From positions 48,738 through 112,737 of the forward strand of contig PHFX01000149.1 of assembly GCA_007618135.1 (NCBI GenBank): a stretch of 64,000 nt of DNA, written 5' to 3'. The notes below the pieces were generated by a model. That model was not told where the DNA came from, did not search any database, and was given only the letters and a program-made list of their open reading frames with translations. The stretch comes from Candidatus Brocadia sp. WS118. Lineage in GTDB: Bacteria > Planctomycetota > Brocadiia > Brocadiales > Brocadiaceae. Of this stretch, positions 1 to 7,924 are shown in pieces (positions within the stretch are counted from its first letter, which is position 1; each line of letters starts with the position of its first letter). Made by a program: the position numbers and the translations under genes.

Positions 1-2
1 GC

Positions 3-599
3 ATGGATCTGGAAACTATCAGGGTTTTTGCCATATCAAAATTAAGCTGGATAAAAAAACAGCAGCAAAGACTGCTCAGTCAGGAACGGGAAGCCCCAAG
101 GGAATATTTAACACAGGAAAGTCACTACTACCTGGGCAAGCGATATCTGATGAAAGTCATTGAGCATAATGCGACTCCAAAAGTTATTTTAAAGCACAAT
201 GCTATTGAATTGTATGTAAGACCTGACACAAGTGCAGAAAAAAAACGGGTTGTTTTGGATAAATGGTATCGCAAAAAACTGAAGGAAATCGTTCCAGAAT
301 ATATCGCCTATTGGAAGAAAAAGATGAGACTGGAAGATGTTGAATATGCCCTAAAAAGGATGAAAACGAAATGGGGCACCTGTACCAGAGAGGCAAGAAG
401 AATCTGGTTAAATCTTGAACTGGCCAAAAAACCAAAAGAATGTATTGAATATATCATTGTTCATGAGATGGTGCATCTGTTAGAACGTCATCATAATGAA
501 AGATTTATTGCTTATATGAACAACTATTTACCAAGGTGGAGATTTTGCAAAGAGGAGTTGAATAAAAGCCCCTTGCCCCATGAAAATTGGAGTTATTAA
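3..599 (+). CDS. YgjP/DUF45-type zinc metallopeptidase
   Basis: The 198-residue protein carries the zinc-peptidase signature HEMVHLLERHHNERF, with HExxH at residues 154-158 and further His residues at 163-164. Upstream is the family's basic KTKWGTC block (about 121-127). This is the layout of the YgjP-like (DUF45, WLM/SprT-related) predicted metallopeptidases, cytoplasmic proteins of unknown substrate that often sit beside type I restriction genes. Family members usually have a somewhat longer N-terminus, and the first codon lies at base 3, so the true start may be outside the window. Protease activity is inferred from the motif only. Confidence 0.8.
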   Translation: MDLETIRVFAISKLSWIKKQQQRLLSQEREAPREYLTQESHYYLGKRYLMKVIEHNATPKVILKHNAIELYVRPDTSAEKKRVVLDKWYRKKLKEIVPEYIAYWKKKMRLEDVEYALKRMKTKWGTCTREARRIWLNLELAKKPKECIEYIIVHEMVHLLERHHNERFIAYMNNYLPRWRFCKEELNKSPLPHENWSY

Positions 600-658
600 A
601 CCTGGAGTAACTTTTTTCGAATTCTTGATTCTATTAGAAAAGAAAGGCGGGATTTAAG

Positions 659-1303
659 ATGCTCTGCGACGTCTGTAACACGCGTATATCCGATGGTGAG
701 GAGGAGCATATTACACCGGAGGTGTTCTCATTTCTTCTGGACAACGGCTTTGGAATACACGAAAGCAATATCCGTATGTTAACTGAAACCGGAATTCCCC
801 GGCACGATGCTGAGGAATCCCTTAAGCGGACATATCGCCAGTCATCCTCGGACTGGTTGTTGTGCACTCAATGTGTTGCTAGGGCTAAGGCAATACTCGC
901 GGTGGAGAATGAACGATGGGTCACCACGAACTATATTGCAGTCACTCAAACCGCAGAAGAAGTAGGGATGGGGTTCGACATTATTGGAGCACCAGTTGCG
1001 CTAAGTCGGGATGTTTGGAATGAGTGCGTCAAATGGACAGATCAGGATTCAGAGTTGCAGGAATATCAGGAGCAGGATGCGCGTTTATGGGATGTCTTGT
1101 TTACCGGAGGTGGAACCCTTCAAATCAAAGTGAACCAGTTTCTCGCAAGAGGTTTTCACAACTATTCGGTAGTTTGTATTCCGAGGGACGGAACCAGCCA
1201 TGGAGCAATTAAGGTACCTTTGTTGATACGGCAGGAAGAAATCTGTGACAAAGCCTGGCTTGTGATTGAAAAGGCAGGAAAAGCAGTTTCGGTGGACGAC
1301 TAA
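659..1303 (+). CDS. Hypothetical protein with N-terminal zinc-ribbon cysteines
   Basis: This 214-residue protein is not recognised. Its N-terminus has two CxxC knuckles (Cys3/Cys6 and Cys69/Cys72), a spacing that suggests one structural zinc site. The remainder is a mixed alpha/beta region with no signal peptide or membrane segment. It follows the metallopeptidase by 59 bases on the same strand and has no strong ribosome-binding site. No function is assigned. Confidence 0.6.
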   Translation: MLCDVCNTRISDGEEEHITPEVFSFLLDNGFGIHESNIRMLTETGIPRHDAEESLKRTYRQSSSDWLLCTQCVARAKAILAVENERWVTTNYIAVTQTAEEVGMGFDIIGAPVALSRDVWNECVKWTDQDSELQEYQEQDARLWDVLFTGGGTLQIKVNQFLARGFHNYSVVCIPRDGTSHGAIKVPLLIRQEEICDKAWLVIEKAGKAVSVDD

Positions 1304-1452
1304 GCATCATCGCAGAACCCTATCACAGGGTTTTCTACGTTAGAAGTTTTTCAAATCGCGAAAAGGGCCGTAGCATCTAATATAGTATAGAACCTATTTT
1401 TAATTAGCAACGACCCAGTGAAATCGACTATATAAACTTGACACAAATAAAA

Positions 1453-1848
1453 TTACCTCTTTGTCCACTGGAAGCTCTTTCTTGCGCCTTTCTGGCCGTA
1501 TTTTTTCCGTTCCTTCATTCTGCTGTCTCGCGTCAATAAACCGTCATTACGTAATATTTCAACATGAGCTGGGTTGGATTTAAAGAGCGCACGGGCAATA
1601 CCGAGGGATATGGCGCCTGCCTGGCCAGTTATGCCTCCCCCTGCTACATTTACGAGTACGTCAAATTCACCCAATGTCTTGGTGGTTTTCAGGGGAAATC
1701 TTACCACACCTCTATCACGATCAATGGGAAAATAAGCATCCAGCTCTTTATCATTGACCACAATTTTCCCGTTCCCCTTTTTTATCCTTACCCGCGCTAT
1801 CGATGATTTTCGTCTTCCTGTACCCCAATAATATTGTTCTGATGCCAC
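1453..1848 (-). CDS. rpsI: 30S ribosomal protein uS9
   Basis: This is a full-length 131-residue S9. It opens with the family block YYWGTGRRKSSIARVR, has the central VNVAGGGITGQAGAI segment and ends in the Lys-Arg tail that reaches the ribosomal P site. It lies 77 bases downstream of rplM, the usual rplM-rpsI order. The protein is part of the small-subunit head near tRNA. Confidence 0.97.
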   Translation of the reverse strand: MASEQYYWGTGRRKSSIARVRIKKGNGKIVVNDKELDAYFPIDRDRGVVRFPLKTTKTLGEFDVLVNVAGGGITGQAGAISLGIARALFKSNPAHVEILRNDGLLTRDSRMKERKKYGQKGARKSFQWTKR

Positions 1849-1925
1849 TTTTTCCTCCTCAAAAAGACACGGACAATGAAACTTGCCTATGCCACCCCTT
1901 TCTTAGGGAAATGTATATGTATTAA

Positions 1926-2360
1926 TTAATTACGAATAACCAACTCTTTCGGTTGTTGCGCCTGATGTGGATGCTCAGCGCCTGCATAAACCTTTAATTT
2001 TCTTAACATCGCCTTTCCCAGTCTTGATCTAGGCAACATCCTTCTTACTGACCGATTCAATACCTTTTCAGGTGCTGTTTCCAGGGTTTTTCCAACCATT
2101 CGTTTCCGTAAGCCACCTTGAAAACCGGTAACATAATAATGAACCTTTTCCTGCATCTTTTTCCCGGTTAGTTTCACTTTGCTCGCATTCGTTATGATAA
2201 CAAAGTCTCCAACGTCAACGTGAGGCGTGTATTCAGGCTTGTGCTTTCCCTGAAGAACCCTGGAGATGGTAGTTAACATTCGTCCCAATGTTTTGTTATC
2301 TGCATCTACAATATACCAATTCCTTGCTACCTTTTCTTTTTTAGCCATAAAAGTATTCAT
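1926..2360 (-). CDS. rplM: 50S ribosomal protein uL13
   Basis: This 144-residue L13 has the conserved blocks NWYIVDADNKTLGRM and GDFVIITNASKVKLTGKK. It is an early-assembly large-subunit protein. The first ATG is preferred because AAGGA lies about 8 bases upstream, although a second ATG four codons in would give the more common MAKKEK start. A strong hairpin ends only 27 bases before this start, so transcripts from upstream must pass it. Confidence 0.96.
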   Translation of the reverse strand: MNTFMAKKEKVARNWYIVDADNKTLGRMLTTISRVLQGKHKPEYTPHVDVGDFVIITNASKVKLTGKKMQEKVHYYVTGFQGGLRKRMVGKTLETAPEKVLNRSVRRMLPRSRLGKAMLRKLKVYAGAEHPHQAQQPKELVIRN

Positions 2361-2387
2361 TGTGCATATCCTTAAACTGCGAAAATT

Positions 2388-2418
2388 AAAAGCGCCTTAT
2401 GGATTATAAGGCGCTTTT
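2388..2418 (-). terminator. Hairpin between the Cys-rich peptide gene and rplM
   Basis: A perfect 13-bp stem (AAAAGCGCCTTAT with its complement) closes a 5-base loop. On the minus strand it is followed by a T-rich stretch (TTTTAATTTT). It looks like an intrinsic terminator for the cysteine-rich peptide gene, or an attenuator in the rplM leader. Confidence 0.7.
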
Positions 2419-2452
2419 GCGTTTACAACCACAAAATAATTATTCTTCATCC

Positions 2453-2614
2453 TCAGTGTTTACACTTACAGGGGTCTGACTTTCCCGGTTCACATCCCTG
2501 GACGCATTTTCCTTCCTTTGGACAACCGCAAGCCCCGGCAAAGATATTAACGACACCCACACTCAACATAATAACGCTAATAAAAGTCAATGCTATAGAA
2601 AACCTCTTAAACAT
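2453..2614 (-). CDS. Secreted cysteine-rich mini-protein A
   Basis: This 53-codon gene encodes a Lys/Arg start (MFKRF), a hydrophobic helix of about 22 residues and a probable signal-peptidase site at IFAGA. The short mature part is rich in Cys, Gly, Pro and Lys, with seven Cys after residue 28 and a CKCKH end. A clear AAGGAG precedes the ATG. It resembles the neighbouring 57-residue gene in size, signal peptide and Cys-rich tail, so the two look like tandem paralogues. Metal binding or a disulfide-knotted exported peptide are possible; the family is not recognised. Confidence 0.7.
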   Translation of the reverse strand: MFKRFSIALTFISVIMLSVGVVNIFAGACGCPKEGKCVQGCEPGKSDPCKCKH

Positions 2615-2668
2615 TTTATTCTCCTTTCAGAACGTTTAGGATAAAAAAGTTTATGTGTGATACAAACC

Positions 2669-2842
2669 TTATTTTTTACAATTGCACTCTCGTGCTTTTC
2701 CGGAACAATGGCTGCAAGGGCAACCTTCCGGACACTGACAATAACCCGCAAATGCTGTCTTAACAAGCGTTGCTATATTTGCTGCACCAATTCCAAACGT
2801 AAGCACACCAAACATCACTAAGGTAATATAAATTTTTCTCAT
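2669..2842 (-). CDS. Secreted cysteine-rich mini-protein B
   Basis: This 57-codon gene has a perfect AAGGAGGTGAT ribosome-binding site. The product has an N-terminal signal-like helix (MRKIYITLVM onward), a probable cleavage site at TAFAG and a mature tail with seven Cys (YCQCPEGCPCSHC, then CNC) ending in Lys-Lys. It is first in the minus-strand unit that continues into mini-protein A. A strong promoter at 2929-2957 drives it. The CQC/CPC pattern suggests metal or disulfide chemistry in the periplasm or anammoxosome, which is inference only. Confidence 0.72.
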   Translation of the reverse strand: MRKIYITLVMFGVLTFGIGAANIATLVKTAFAGYCQCPEGCPCSHCSGKARECNCKK

Positions 2843-2928
2843 TGAATATCACCTCCTTCTTATGAAGCAATACTCATACATAGCGTTAAGTTAGCCGGCG
2901 TTGGAGAGTTTACTTCAAATTGACTAAT

Positions 2929-2957
2929 TTTATATCAAAAGATGTTATATTTGTCAA
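2929..2957 (-). promoter_or_regulatory. Sigma70-type promoter for the Cys-rich peptide genes
   Basis: On the minus strand a perfect TTGACA -35 box (2952-2957) is followed after 17 bases by TATAAA (2929-2934). The -35 box is the outer end of the palindrome at 2952-2990, so a protein bound there should compete with RNA polymerase. Confidence 0.6.
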
Positions 2958-2990
2958 TGATATTTTCCAAAGATGAAAATATCATTGACA
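2952..2990. promoter_or_regulatory. Perfect 16-bp palindrome, candidate operator for divergent genes
   Basis: The arms TGTCAATGATATTTTC (2952-2967) and GAAAATATCATTGACA (2975-2990) are exact complements around a 7-base spacer. Each outer end is a TTGACA -35 box, one facing each way. It sits between the Cys-rich peptide genes and the hot-dog dehydratase. No T-run follows, so it is not a normal terminator. Confidence 0.6.
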
Positions 2991-3014
2991 GAGTAGCGTA
3001 TTAGTAATTAATAT
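2985..3014 (+). promoter_or_regulatory. Candidate promoter for the dehydratase gene
   Basis: TTGACA at 2985-2990 is followed after 17-18 bases by TTAATAT, a weak -10 match. It mirrors the stronger minus-strand promoter at the other end of the palindrome. Confidence 0.35.
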
Positions 3015-3085
3015 ACCACAAAATTACTTTGTTGGAAATTGGAGCCATTTTATTTAGTTATTTCCAAGTCTAAGGATGAGCTATT

Positions 3086-3559
3086 ATGTCACAAGATATT
3101 TTAATTGATTTAAGTACTTTAGATTTAAATAAGAACGCAATTGATATTGAAACTATCCGCGCCGTAATACCTCACAGATATGAGATGGAACAGTTGAGCG
3201 GTATTATAAAATTTGATCCCGAACAAAAAATTATTGTAGGTTATAAAGATGTATCAGATAAAGAATTTTGGATTCGGGGGCATATCCCAGGCCGTCCCTT
3301 AATGCCAGGAGTATTGATGCTTGAAGCAGCTGCGCAGTTGTGTACTTATTATTACAAAAAGACCACACAAGATGACCGGTTCCTTGGTTTCGGTGGCATC
3401 GACAAGGTTAAATTTCGAGGAAAAGTTATGCCAGGCGACAAGCTCATTTTAATTGCAAAAAACAAGGAATTGCGTTCACGCAGAGCTATCTTTGATACCC
3501 AGGGAGTTGTGGATGGGAAGCTCGTATTTGAGGGTGTTATTATAGGAATGGTGGTGTAA
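3086..3559 (+). CDS. FabZ-like 3-hydroxyacyl-ACP dehydratase (hot-dog fold)
   Basis: The 157-residue protein has the FabZ active-site block HIPGRPLMPGVLMLEAAAQ, with His66 and Glu80 in the catalytic positions. It fits dehydration of 3-hydroxyacyl-ACP to trans-2-enoyl-ACP in the cytoplasm. The N-terminus is about 20 residues longer than a minimal FabZ. It stands alone on the plus strand, away from the fatty-acid cluster at 10848-14178, which has its own FabZ-like gene. FabZ, FabA-like and polyketide-type dehydratases cannot be separated from sequence alone. Confidence 0.82.
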   Translation: MSQDILIDLSTLDLNKNAIDIETIRAVIPHRYEMEQLSGIIKFDPEQKIIVGYKDVSDKEFWIRGHIPGRPLMPGVLMLEAAAQLCTYYYKKTTQDDRFLGFGGIDKVKFRGKVMPGDKLILIAKNKELRSRRAIFDTQGVVDGKLVFEGVIIGMVV

Positions 3560-3575
3560 AGACAAAGGTATAATG

Positions 3576-4313
3576 CTAGCTCATCACTAAGGAACCCACA
3601 TTGGTAATTCCAAAGATATCTTTAAATTGTTTAACAGAATAATCAGGCTTGATGTATTTGTCCCGCTCTTTCAGATATGCCCGATAATGTCTTCCCTGTT
3701 CAACCATTACCGTAATCATCCCTAATGACTTGCTTGCAATTAATTCATCATCTATCTTATCCCCAACACAAATAATTTCTTCCGGTTTTACATTATATCG
3801 TTGTATAACTTCTTTGAAATAGTCGTTCTTCGTTTGCCCATTAACTCTATCTGCAATAAAAATATCATCAAAATATCCATTTCTTAATCCGAGAACACGA
3901 ATCTTCCGGTTTTGAATTTCTTTTTCCCCTGAGGTAACAAGAATTAGTTTATAACCTTGCACCCTAAGTTGTTTAAGAGTTTCAATTACACCGGGGAAGA
4001 GAGTGATACCGGTGATATCAATATGAATAAATGCGTCCCATAATTCCTTGATGCAGGTGTTTGGAAGATGGTGCGCGGTCACAATTTTTTCATAGATATT
4101 CACGGTTGTTCCATACTTTTCTTCCATCTCTAATTGCAGATGATACGCATCCTCTTCAGAACAAGGTATTAATCCAGCGATCATTTTTGCTGCATGTTTT
4201 CGTCCCTGCAATACAAGGGTGCCGCTGCAATCATACAGCGTATCATCTAAATCAAGAATAACCGCTTTAATATTTTGAGAATTTTGCATTATACCTGAAT
4301 GCTTTACACGCAT
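3576..4313 (-). CDS. HAD-superfamily hydrolase
   Basis: The 245-residue protein has HAD motif I (DLDDT, residues 21-25), a motif II segment LILVTSGEK, a Lys region and motif IV ICVGDKIDDE. This is a cytoplasmic Mg-dependent phosphatase of the Cof/phosphoglycolate-like type, substrate unknown. An alternative ATG eight codons in is possible; neither has a clear ribosome-binding site. It converges with the dehydratase gene, with 16 bases between the two stop codons. Confidence 0.8.
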   Translation of the reverse strand: MRVKHSGIMQNSQNIKAVILDLDDTLYDCSGTLVLQGRKHAAKMIAGLIPCSEEDAYHLQLEMEEKYGTTVNIYEKIVTAHHLPNTCIKELWDAFIHIDITGITLFPGVIETLKQLRVQGYKLILVTSGEKEIQNRKIRVLGLRNGYFDDIFIADRVNGQTKNDYFKEVIQRYNVKPEEIICVGDKIDDELIASKSLGMITVMVEQGRHYRAYLKERDKYIKPDYSVKQFKDIFGITNVGSLVMS

Positions 4314-4385
4314 GGGGAAATAAACTTTTCAGCAATGCGAGCGAGAAACCGGGCAATCATCACGCGATTGGGTCGATGCATTTCC

Positions 4386-6113
4386 CTATCGTAAATACGC
4401 CTCTGTTACATATCGCCGCATCATATGGTTCGTGTTGAAATAATAAGCGATTTTGCTAATCGAATTTTTCATAACCTTGATCCATTGGCTTCTGTCATGG
4501 TAATACATGGGAAGAATGAGGTTTTCCAGCTTGTAGTATAAGTCCTCAGCATCCGTTGCATCATTAACAGGTATCAGCGATGACTCTACCGGCTTAGGGC
4601 CGATGGACCAGCCGGTTATTCCCTCGATGTGTCCCTCTATCCACCACCCATCCAGGATGCTAAAATTGATTACCCCATTGTGCGCTGCTTTCATACCGCT
4701 CGTACCCGATGCCTCCCGCGGACGTAAAGGCGTATTAAGCCATATATCAACTCCGGAAACAAGCTTTAAGGCTAGTTCAATACAATAATTTTTTAAAAAT
4801 ACGACTTTTATATTGTCATTAACGGTTTTTGTCATCTCAACAATTTTCTTGATAATATCTTTTCCAGGGGTGTCTTTTGGATGTGCCTTTCCTGAATAAA
4901 TAATCTGAATCCTTCCTTTTTCACTAATTTTTAGAAGCCGTTCAAGGTTCAAAAATATTAAGTCTGCTCGTTTATACGAAGTAAATCTCCTTGCAAATCC
5001 AATTGTCAACACGTCCGGACGTATCTCTATCGCAGTATTTTTTTTTATGTAATCGACCAAACAGCCTTTTGCATGGAGGTGGGCTTCCCATATCTCTTCT
5101 TCGGGAATAATTTCTGATCGGACAAGCAACTCAGGTTCATTAGCCCAACCAGGGATATGTTTGTCGTACACGCGCTTAAAACTCTCACACGTCCAGGTAA
5201 ATGAATGCACACCGTTGGTAATGGCATTAATTTCATAGCCAGGGAATAGATTTTTTGACACCTCACCATGCTTTTTCGCTACACCATTCACGTAGTTACT
5301 CAGATTGAGCGCAAGAAATGTCATATTTAAATAATGTTCTCCCCCGAGTCTTTTCAGTACCTCAAATGGAATTACCTCACCGAGCACTTTCTTTACCAGA
5401 TCATAGGAAAACCGGTCATGACCTGCTTCAATGGGGGTATGGGTTGTGAAGACACACAAGTCTTTTACCTTGTTCGTATCCCAAATCCGATTTTCGTCCC
5501 AGACACTTTCAACATCGCGCTTGTTTAGCACAAGCAATTCCAGTGTCAAAAAACTGGCATGCCCTTCGTTCATATGGTACTTTTTGATGTGAAATCCAAG
5601 GGCATGAAGCATGCGTACGCCGCCAATGCCAAGTACGATCTCCTGTTTCAGCCGGTAATGCACATCACCACCATACAAAACGGCGGTAATTTCCCTGTCT
5701 TCTTTTGTATTCTCTTCAACATCGGTATCGAGGTACAATACGTTTACTTCTCCACCAGTAATACTTCGTACGGTATAGCACCATGCCTGGATATAAACAT
5801 TGCGCCCTTCGATTTGAATTTTAACCTTTTTCGGCAAGCGAACCATAAACCTGGATGGGTCCCAGTCTACCGGATATTCAACTTGTCTTCCTTCACCGTC
5901 AATATCCTGAGAAAAGAAACCCTTCTTTGAGATCAGGGTAACGGCAACAATCGGAATCTCTAAATCAGCGCTTGATTTTATGGTGTCTCCCGCCAATACG
6001 CCGAGACCCCCGCTATACGTAGGAATATCATTGGTCAAACCGATTTCCATAGAAAAGTAGGCAATCGTTGCATTGTTGTTAGTCATGGGTATTCGGACAG
6101 GTATACTGGTCAT
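4386..6113 (-). CDS. glgP: Alpha-glucan (glycogen/maltodextrin) phosphorylase, short form
   Basis: This 575-residue GT35 phosphorylase is the short bacterial/archaeal form. It starts with IAYFSMEIGLTNDIPTYSGG and has the PLP-lysine block EASGTSGMKAAHNG near residue 480, followed by ILDGWWIEG. It would release glucose-1-phosphate from storage glucan. Anammox bacteria store glycogen, so turnover of that store is the likely role. AAAGG lies too close to the annotated ATG; an ATG nine codons in has no better site, so the exact start is open. Confidence 0.9.
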   Translation of the reverse strand: MTSIPVRIPMTNNNATIAYFSMEIGLTNDIPTYSGGLGVLAGDTIKSSADLEIPIVAVTLISKKGFFSQDIDGEGRQVEYPVDWDPSRFMVRLPKKVKIQIEGRNVYIQAWCYTVRSITGGEVNVLYLDTDVEENTKEDREITAVLYGGDVHYRLKQEIVLGIGGVRMLHALGFHIKKYHMNEGHASFLTLELLVLNKRDVESVWDENRIWDTNKVKDLCVFTTHTPIEAGHDRFSYDLVKKVLGEVIPFEVLKRLGGEHYLNMTFLALNLSNYVNGVAKKHGEVSKNLFPGYEINAITNGVHSFTWTCESFKRVYDKHIPGWANEPELLVRSEIIPEEEIWEAHLHAKGCLVDYIKKNTAIEIRPDVLTIGFARRFTSYKRADLIFLNLERLLKISEKGRIQIIYSGKAHPKDTPGKDIIKKIVEMTKTVNDNIKVVFLKNYCIELALKLVSGVDIWLNTPLRPREASGTSGMKAAHNGVINFSILDGWWIEGHIEGITGWSIGPKPVESSLIPVNDATDAEDLYYKLENLILPMYYHDRSQWIKVMKNSISKIAYYFNTNHMMRRYVTEAYLR

Positions 6114-6159
6114 CCTTTCATTGAATTGAAGAGTTAATGATCGAATAATTACTTACATA

Positions 6160-7593
6160 CTAATGTATGGGTTTATCAACAACTGCATGAGCAGCTTCTC
6201 GTATCGACTCAGACAGGGTGGGGTGAGGGAAAATCGTGTTTAGCAATTCATAAGCTGTTCCTTCGAGGATAGTAGCAAGCGACATACCCCACATCAATTC
6301 ACCTACATTAGGACCTATGGCATGTACCCCTAATATTTCGCCGTATTTATCATCTGAAATAATTTTTAAAAATCCATCTTCATAATCGCCGTCGATAATT
6401 GCCTTGCTGTTGGCAATAAGAGGAAATTTACCTACTTTTGTTTTATGTCCTCTCTTCTCCGCCTCCTCCTGGGTAAGCCCTATGCTCGCCACCTGTGGAA
6501 AACAATACGTCACTGCTGGTATCCCTTGATAATTAATCGGCATGGTTTCTTTTCCTGCAATGCGAGAAACGGCAAGCAATCCTTGATTTAATGCCTTATG
6601 GGCAAGAAGGGGGGGGCCGGTAATATCTCCCACAGCAAAGAGGTTTCTTTGGCTTGTTTCCATAACCTCATTCGTTTGCAGATATTTTCCCTGGTAATTC
6701 ACTGACAATTTTTCTATTCCGGTATTCGTCAAGGCTGGTGTTCTGCCTAATGCAAGGAGGAGAAGGTCAGCTTTTAGAAATTCTTCATCTTCACCTGTGG
6801 TGGCAGGGGGGTGAAGCATATCGTCTTTTCTCCGTATTCCCACCCTTACGCCGTTATCAATTATAACCTTTTCTAAGGAGGTGTTTGTTAAAACGTTTAT
6901 ACCTCTCCTCCTGAAGATTTTTTGTAACGTTGAACTAACCTCTTTGTCCTCTGCCGGAAGGATATCACCGAAAAATTCAAGGATCGTTACCTTCGTTCCC
7001 AAAATATTAAAGAGATGCGCAAATTCAGTTCCAACGGCACCGCCACCCGCTATAACGATGGATTTAGGGATTTCTTCCCTTAATAAGATATCATTACTGG
7101 TAAGAACGTATTTATTGTCGTGCGTGATATTCTTGGGAATGGAAGGGACGGATCCGGTAGCCAGGATAACGTTTTTTGCTGTGATTCTACGAATGTCTGT
7201 TCCGTCTTTTTTTATTAAAACAGTATTTGGTGATATGAGTTGTCCTTCGTCCTGAAAAACCTCAACTCGATTTTTTTTGAGGAGAAACTGAACGCCCTGA
7301 AACAATCTTGTAATGACAGCCTCTTTTTGCCGATGCAACTGCGCATAATTAATTTCTACTTTATCGGCCGTAATTCCAAATTCTTTCGCCCTGAGAAAAC
7401 GCGTATAAAGGTCAACTGAATGGAGAAGCACCTTTGTTGGAATACAGCCCCAATGCAAGCAGGTACCACCAACCTTGTCTTTCTCGACAAGAGCGGTTTT
7501 TATTCCAAGTTGAGCGGCTCTTATCGCCGCAGAATAACCGCCTGGTCCACCACCAATGACTACGAGATCAAAGGCAGAGTTTTCCTCAGGCAA
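6160..7593 (-). CDS. lpdA: Dihydrolipoamide dehydrogenase (E3)
   Basis: This 477-residue flavoprotein disulfide reductase has the FAD motif VVIGGGPGGYSAA, redox cysteines 45 and 50 in GGTCLHWGCIPTK, an NAD-binding IAGGGAVGTEFA and the C-terminal HPHPTLSE with the catalytic His. It reoxidises lipoamide of 2-oxoacid dehydrogenase or glycine-cleavage complexes using NAD. The start is TTG with a strong AAGGAGG 6-7 bases upstream; that site overlaps the last codons of the preceding 42-residue peptide, so the two are translationally coupled. Confidence 0.93.
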   Translation of the reverse strand: MPEENSAFDLVVIGGGPGGYSAAIRAAQLGIKTALVEKDKVGGTCLHWGCIPTKVLLHSVDLYTRFLRAKEFGITADKVEINYAQLHRQKEAVITRLFQGVQFLLKKNRVEVFQDEGQLISPNTVLIKKDGTDIRRITAKNVILATGSVPSIPKNITHDNKYVLTSNDILLREEIPKSIVIAGGGAVGTEFAHLFNILGTKVTILEFFGDILPAEDKEVSSTLQKIFRRRGINVLTNTSLEKVIIDNGVRVGIRRKDDMLHPPATTGEDEEFLKADLLLLALGRTPALTNTGIEKLSVNYQGKYLQTNEVMETSQRNLFAVGDITGPPLLAHKALNQGLLAVSRIAGKETMPINYQGIPAVTYCFPQVASIGLTQEEAEKRGHKTKVGKFPLIANSKAIIDGDYEDGFLKIISDDKYGEILGVHAIGPNVGELMWGMSLATILEGTAYELLNTIFPHPTLSESIREAAHAVVDKPIH

Positions 7594-7594
7594 A

Positions 7595-7723
7595 TTATCC
7601 CTCCTTTTTCCAGGTGAATAGAATAACGAATATCAGTGCAATGGCAATGATCATAATTGCCTTTGGGCTAATATCAGGGATGATTGATTTTTCCATAGAC
7701 AAAGATAATAATTTACCGATCAT
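7595..7723 (-). CDS. 42-residue single-span membrane peptide
   Basis: An ATG with a perfect AAGGAGGT site nine bases upstream opens a 42-codon frame. The product has a short polar N-terminus, one hydrophobic helix (about residues 22-37, AIMIIAIALIFVILF) and a basic end (WKKEG). Its stop codon overlaps the ribosome-binding site of lpdA. The family is not recognised. The strong initiation signals are the main evidence that it is translated. Confidence 0.6.
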   Translation of the reverse strand: MIGKLLSLSMEKSIIPDISPKAIMIIAIALIFVILFTWKKEG

Positions 7724-7849
7724 AGCGACTTTACCTCCTTCTTTTTAAGACTTAAAATTTATCACATAAAAAATTCGACTTTTCCAGCAAACTCTTCAAT
7801 CCAATAAAAAATGTCTTTCATGAAATTTCTACCGAACAAAAAACCATAC

Positions 7850-7892
7850 TATAAAGGCACATCAACCCTTACCTATTTGATGTGCCTTTATA
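7850..7892 (-). terminator. Terminator of the fatty-acid/radical SAM operon
   Basis: A perfect 16-bp stem (TATAAAGGCACATCAA and its complement) encloses an 11-base loop. Reading the minus strand it follows the radical SAM gene by about 30 bases and leads into a TTTTTT run at about 7836-7843. Confidence 0.8.
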
Positions 7893-7924
7893 AACTCTTA
7901 AGTACAAAAACTAGCTAAACTGAA

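Noticed and set aside
5559..5930. Open frame opposite the glucan phosphorylase
   Set aside because: It is fully antisense to a conserved enzyme and shows no domain or initiation signal.
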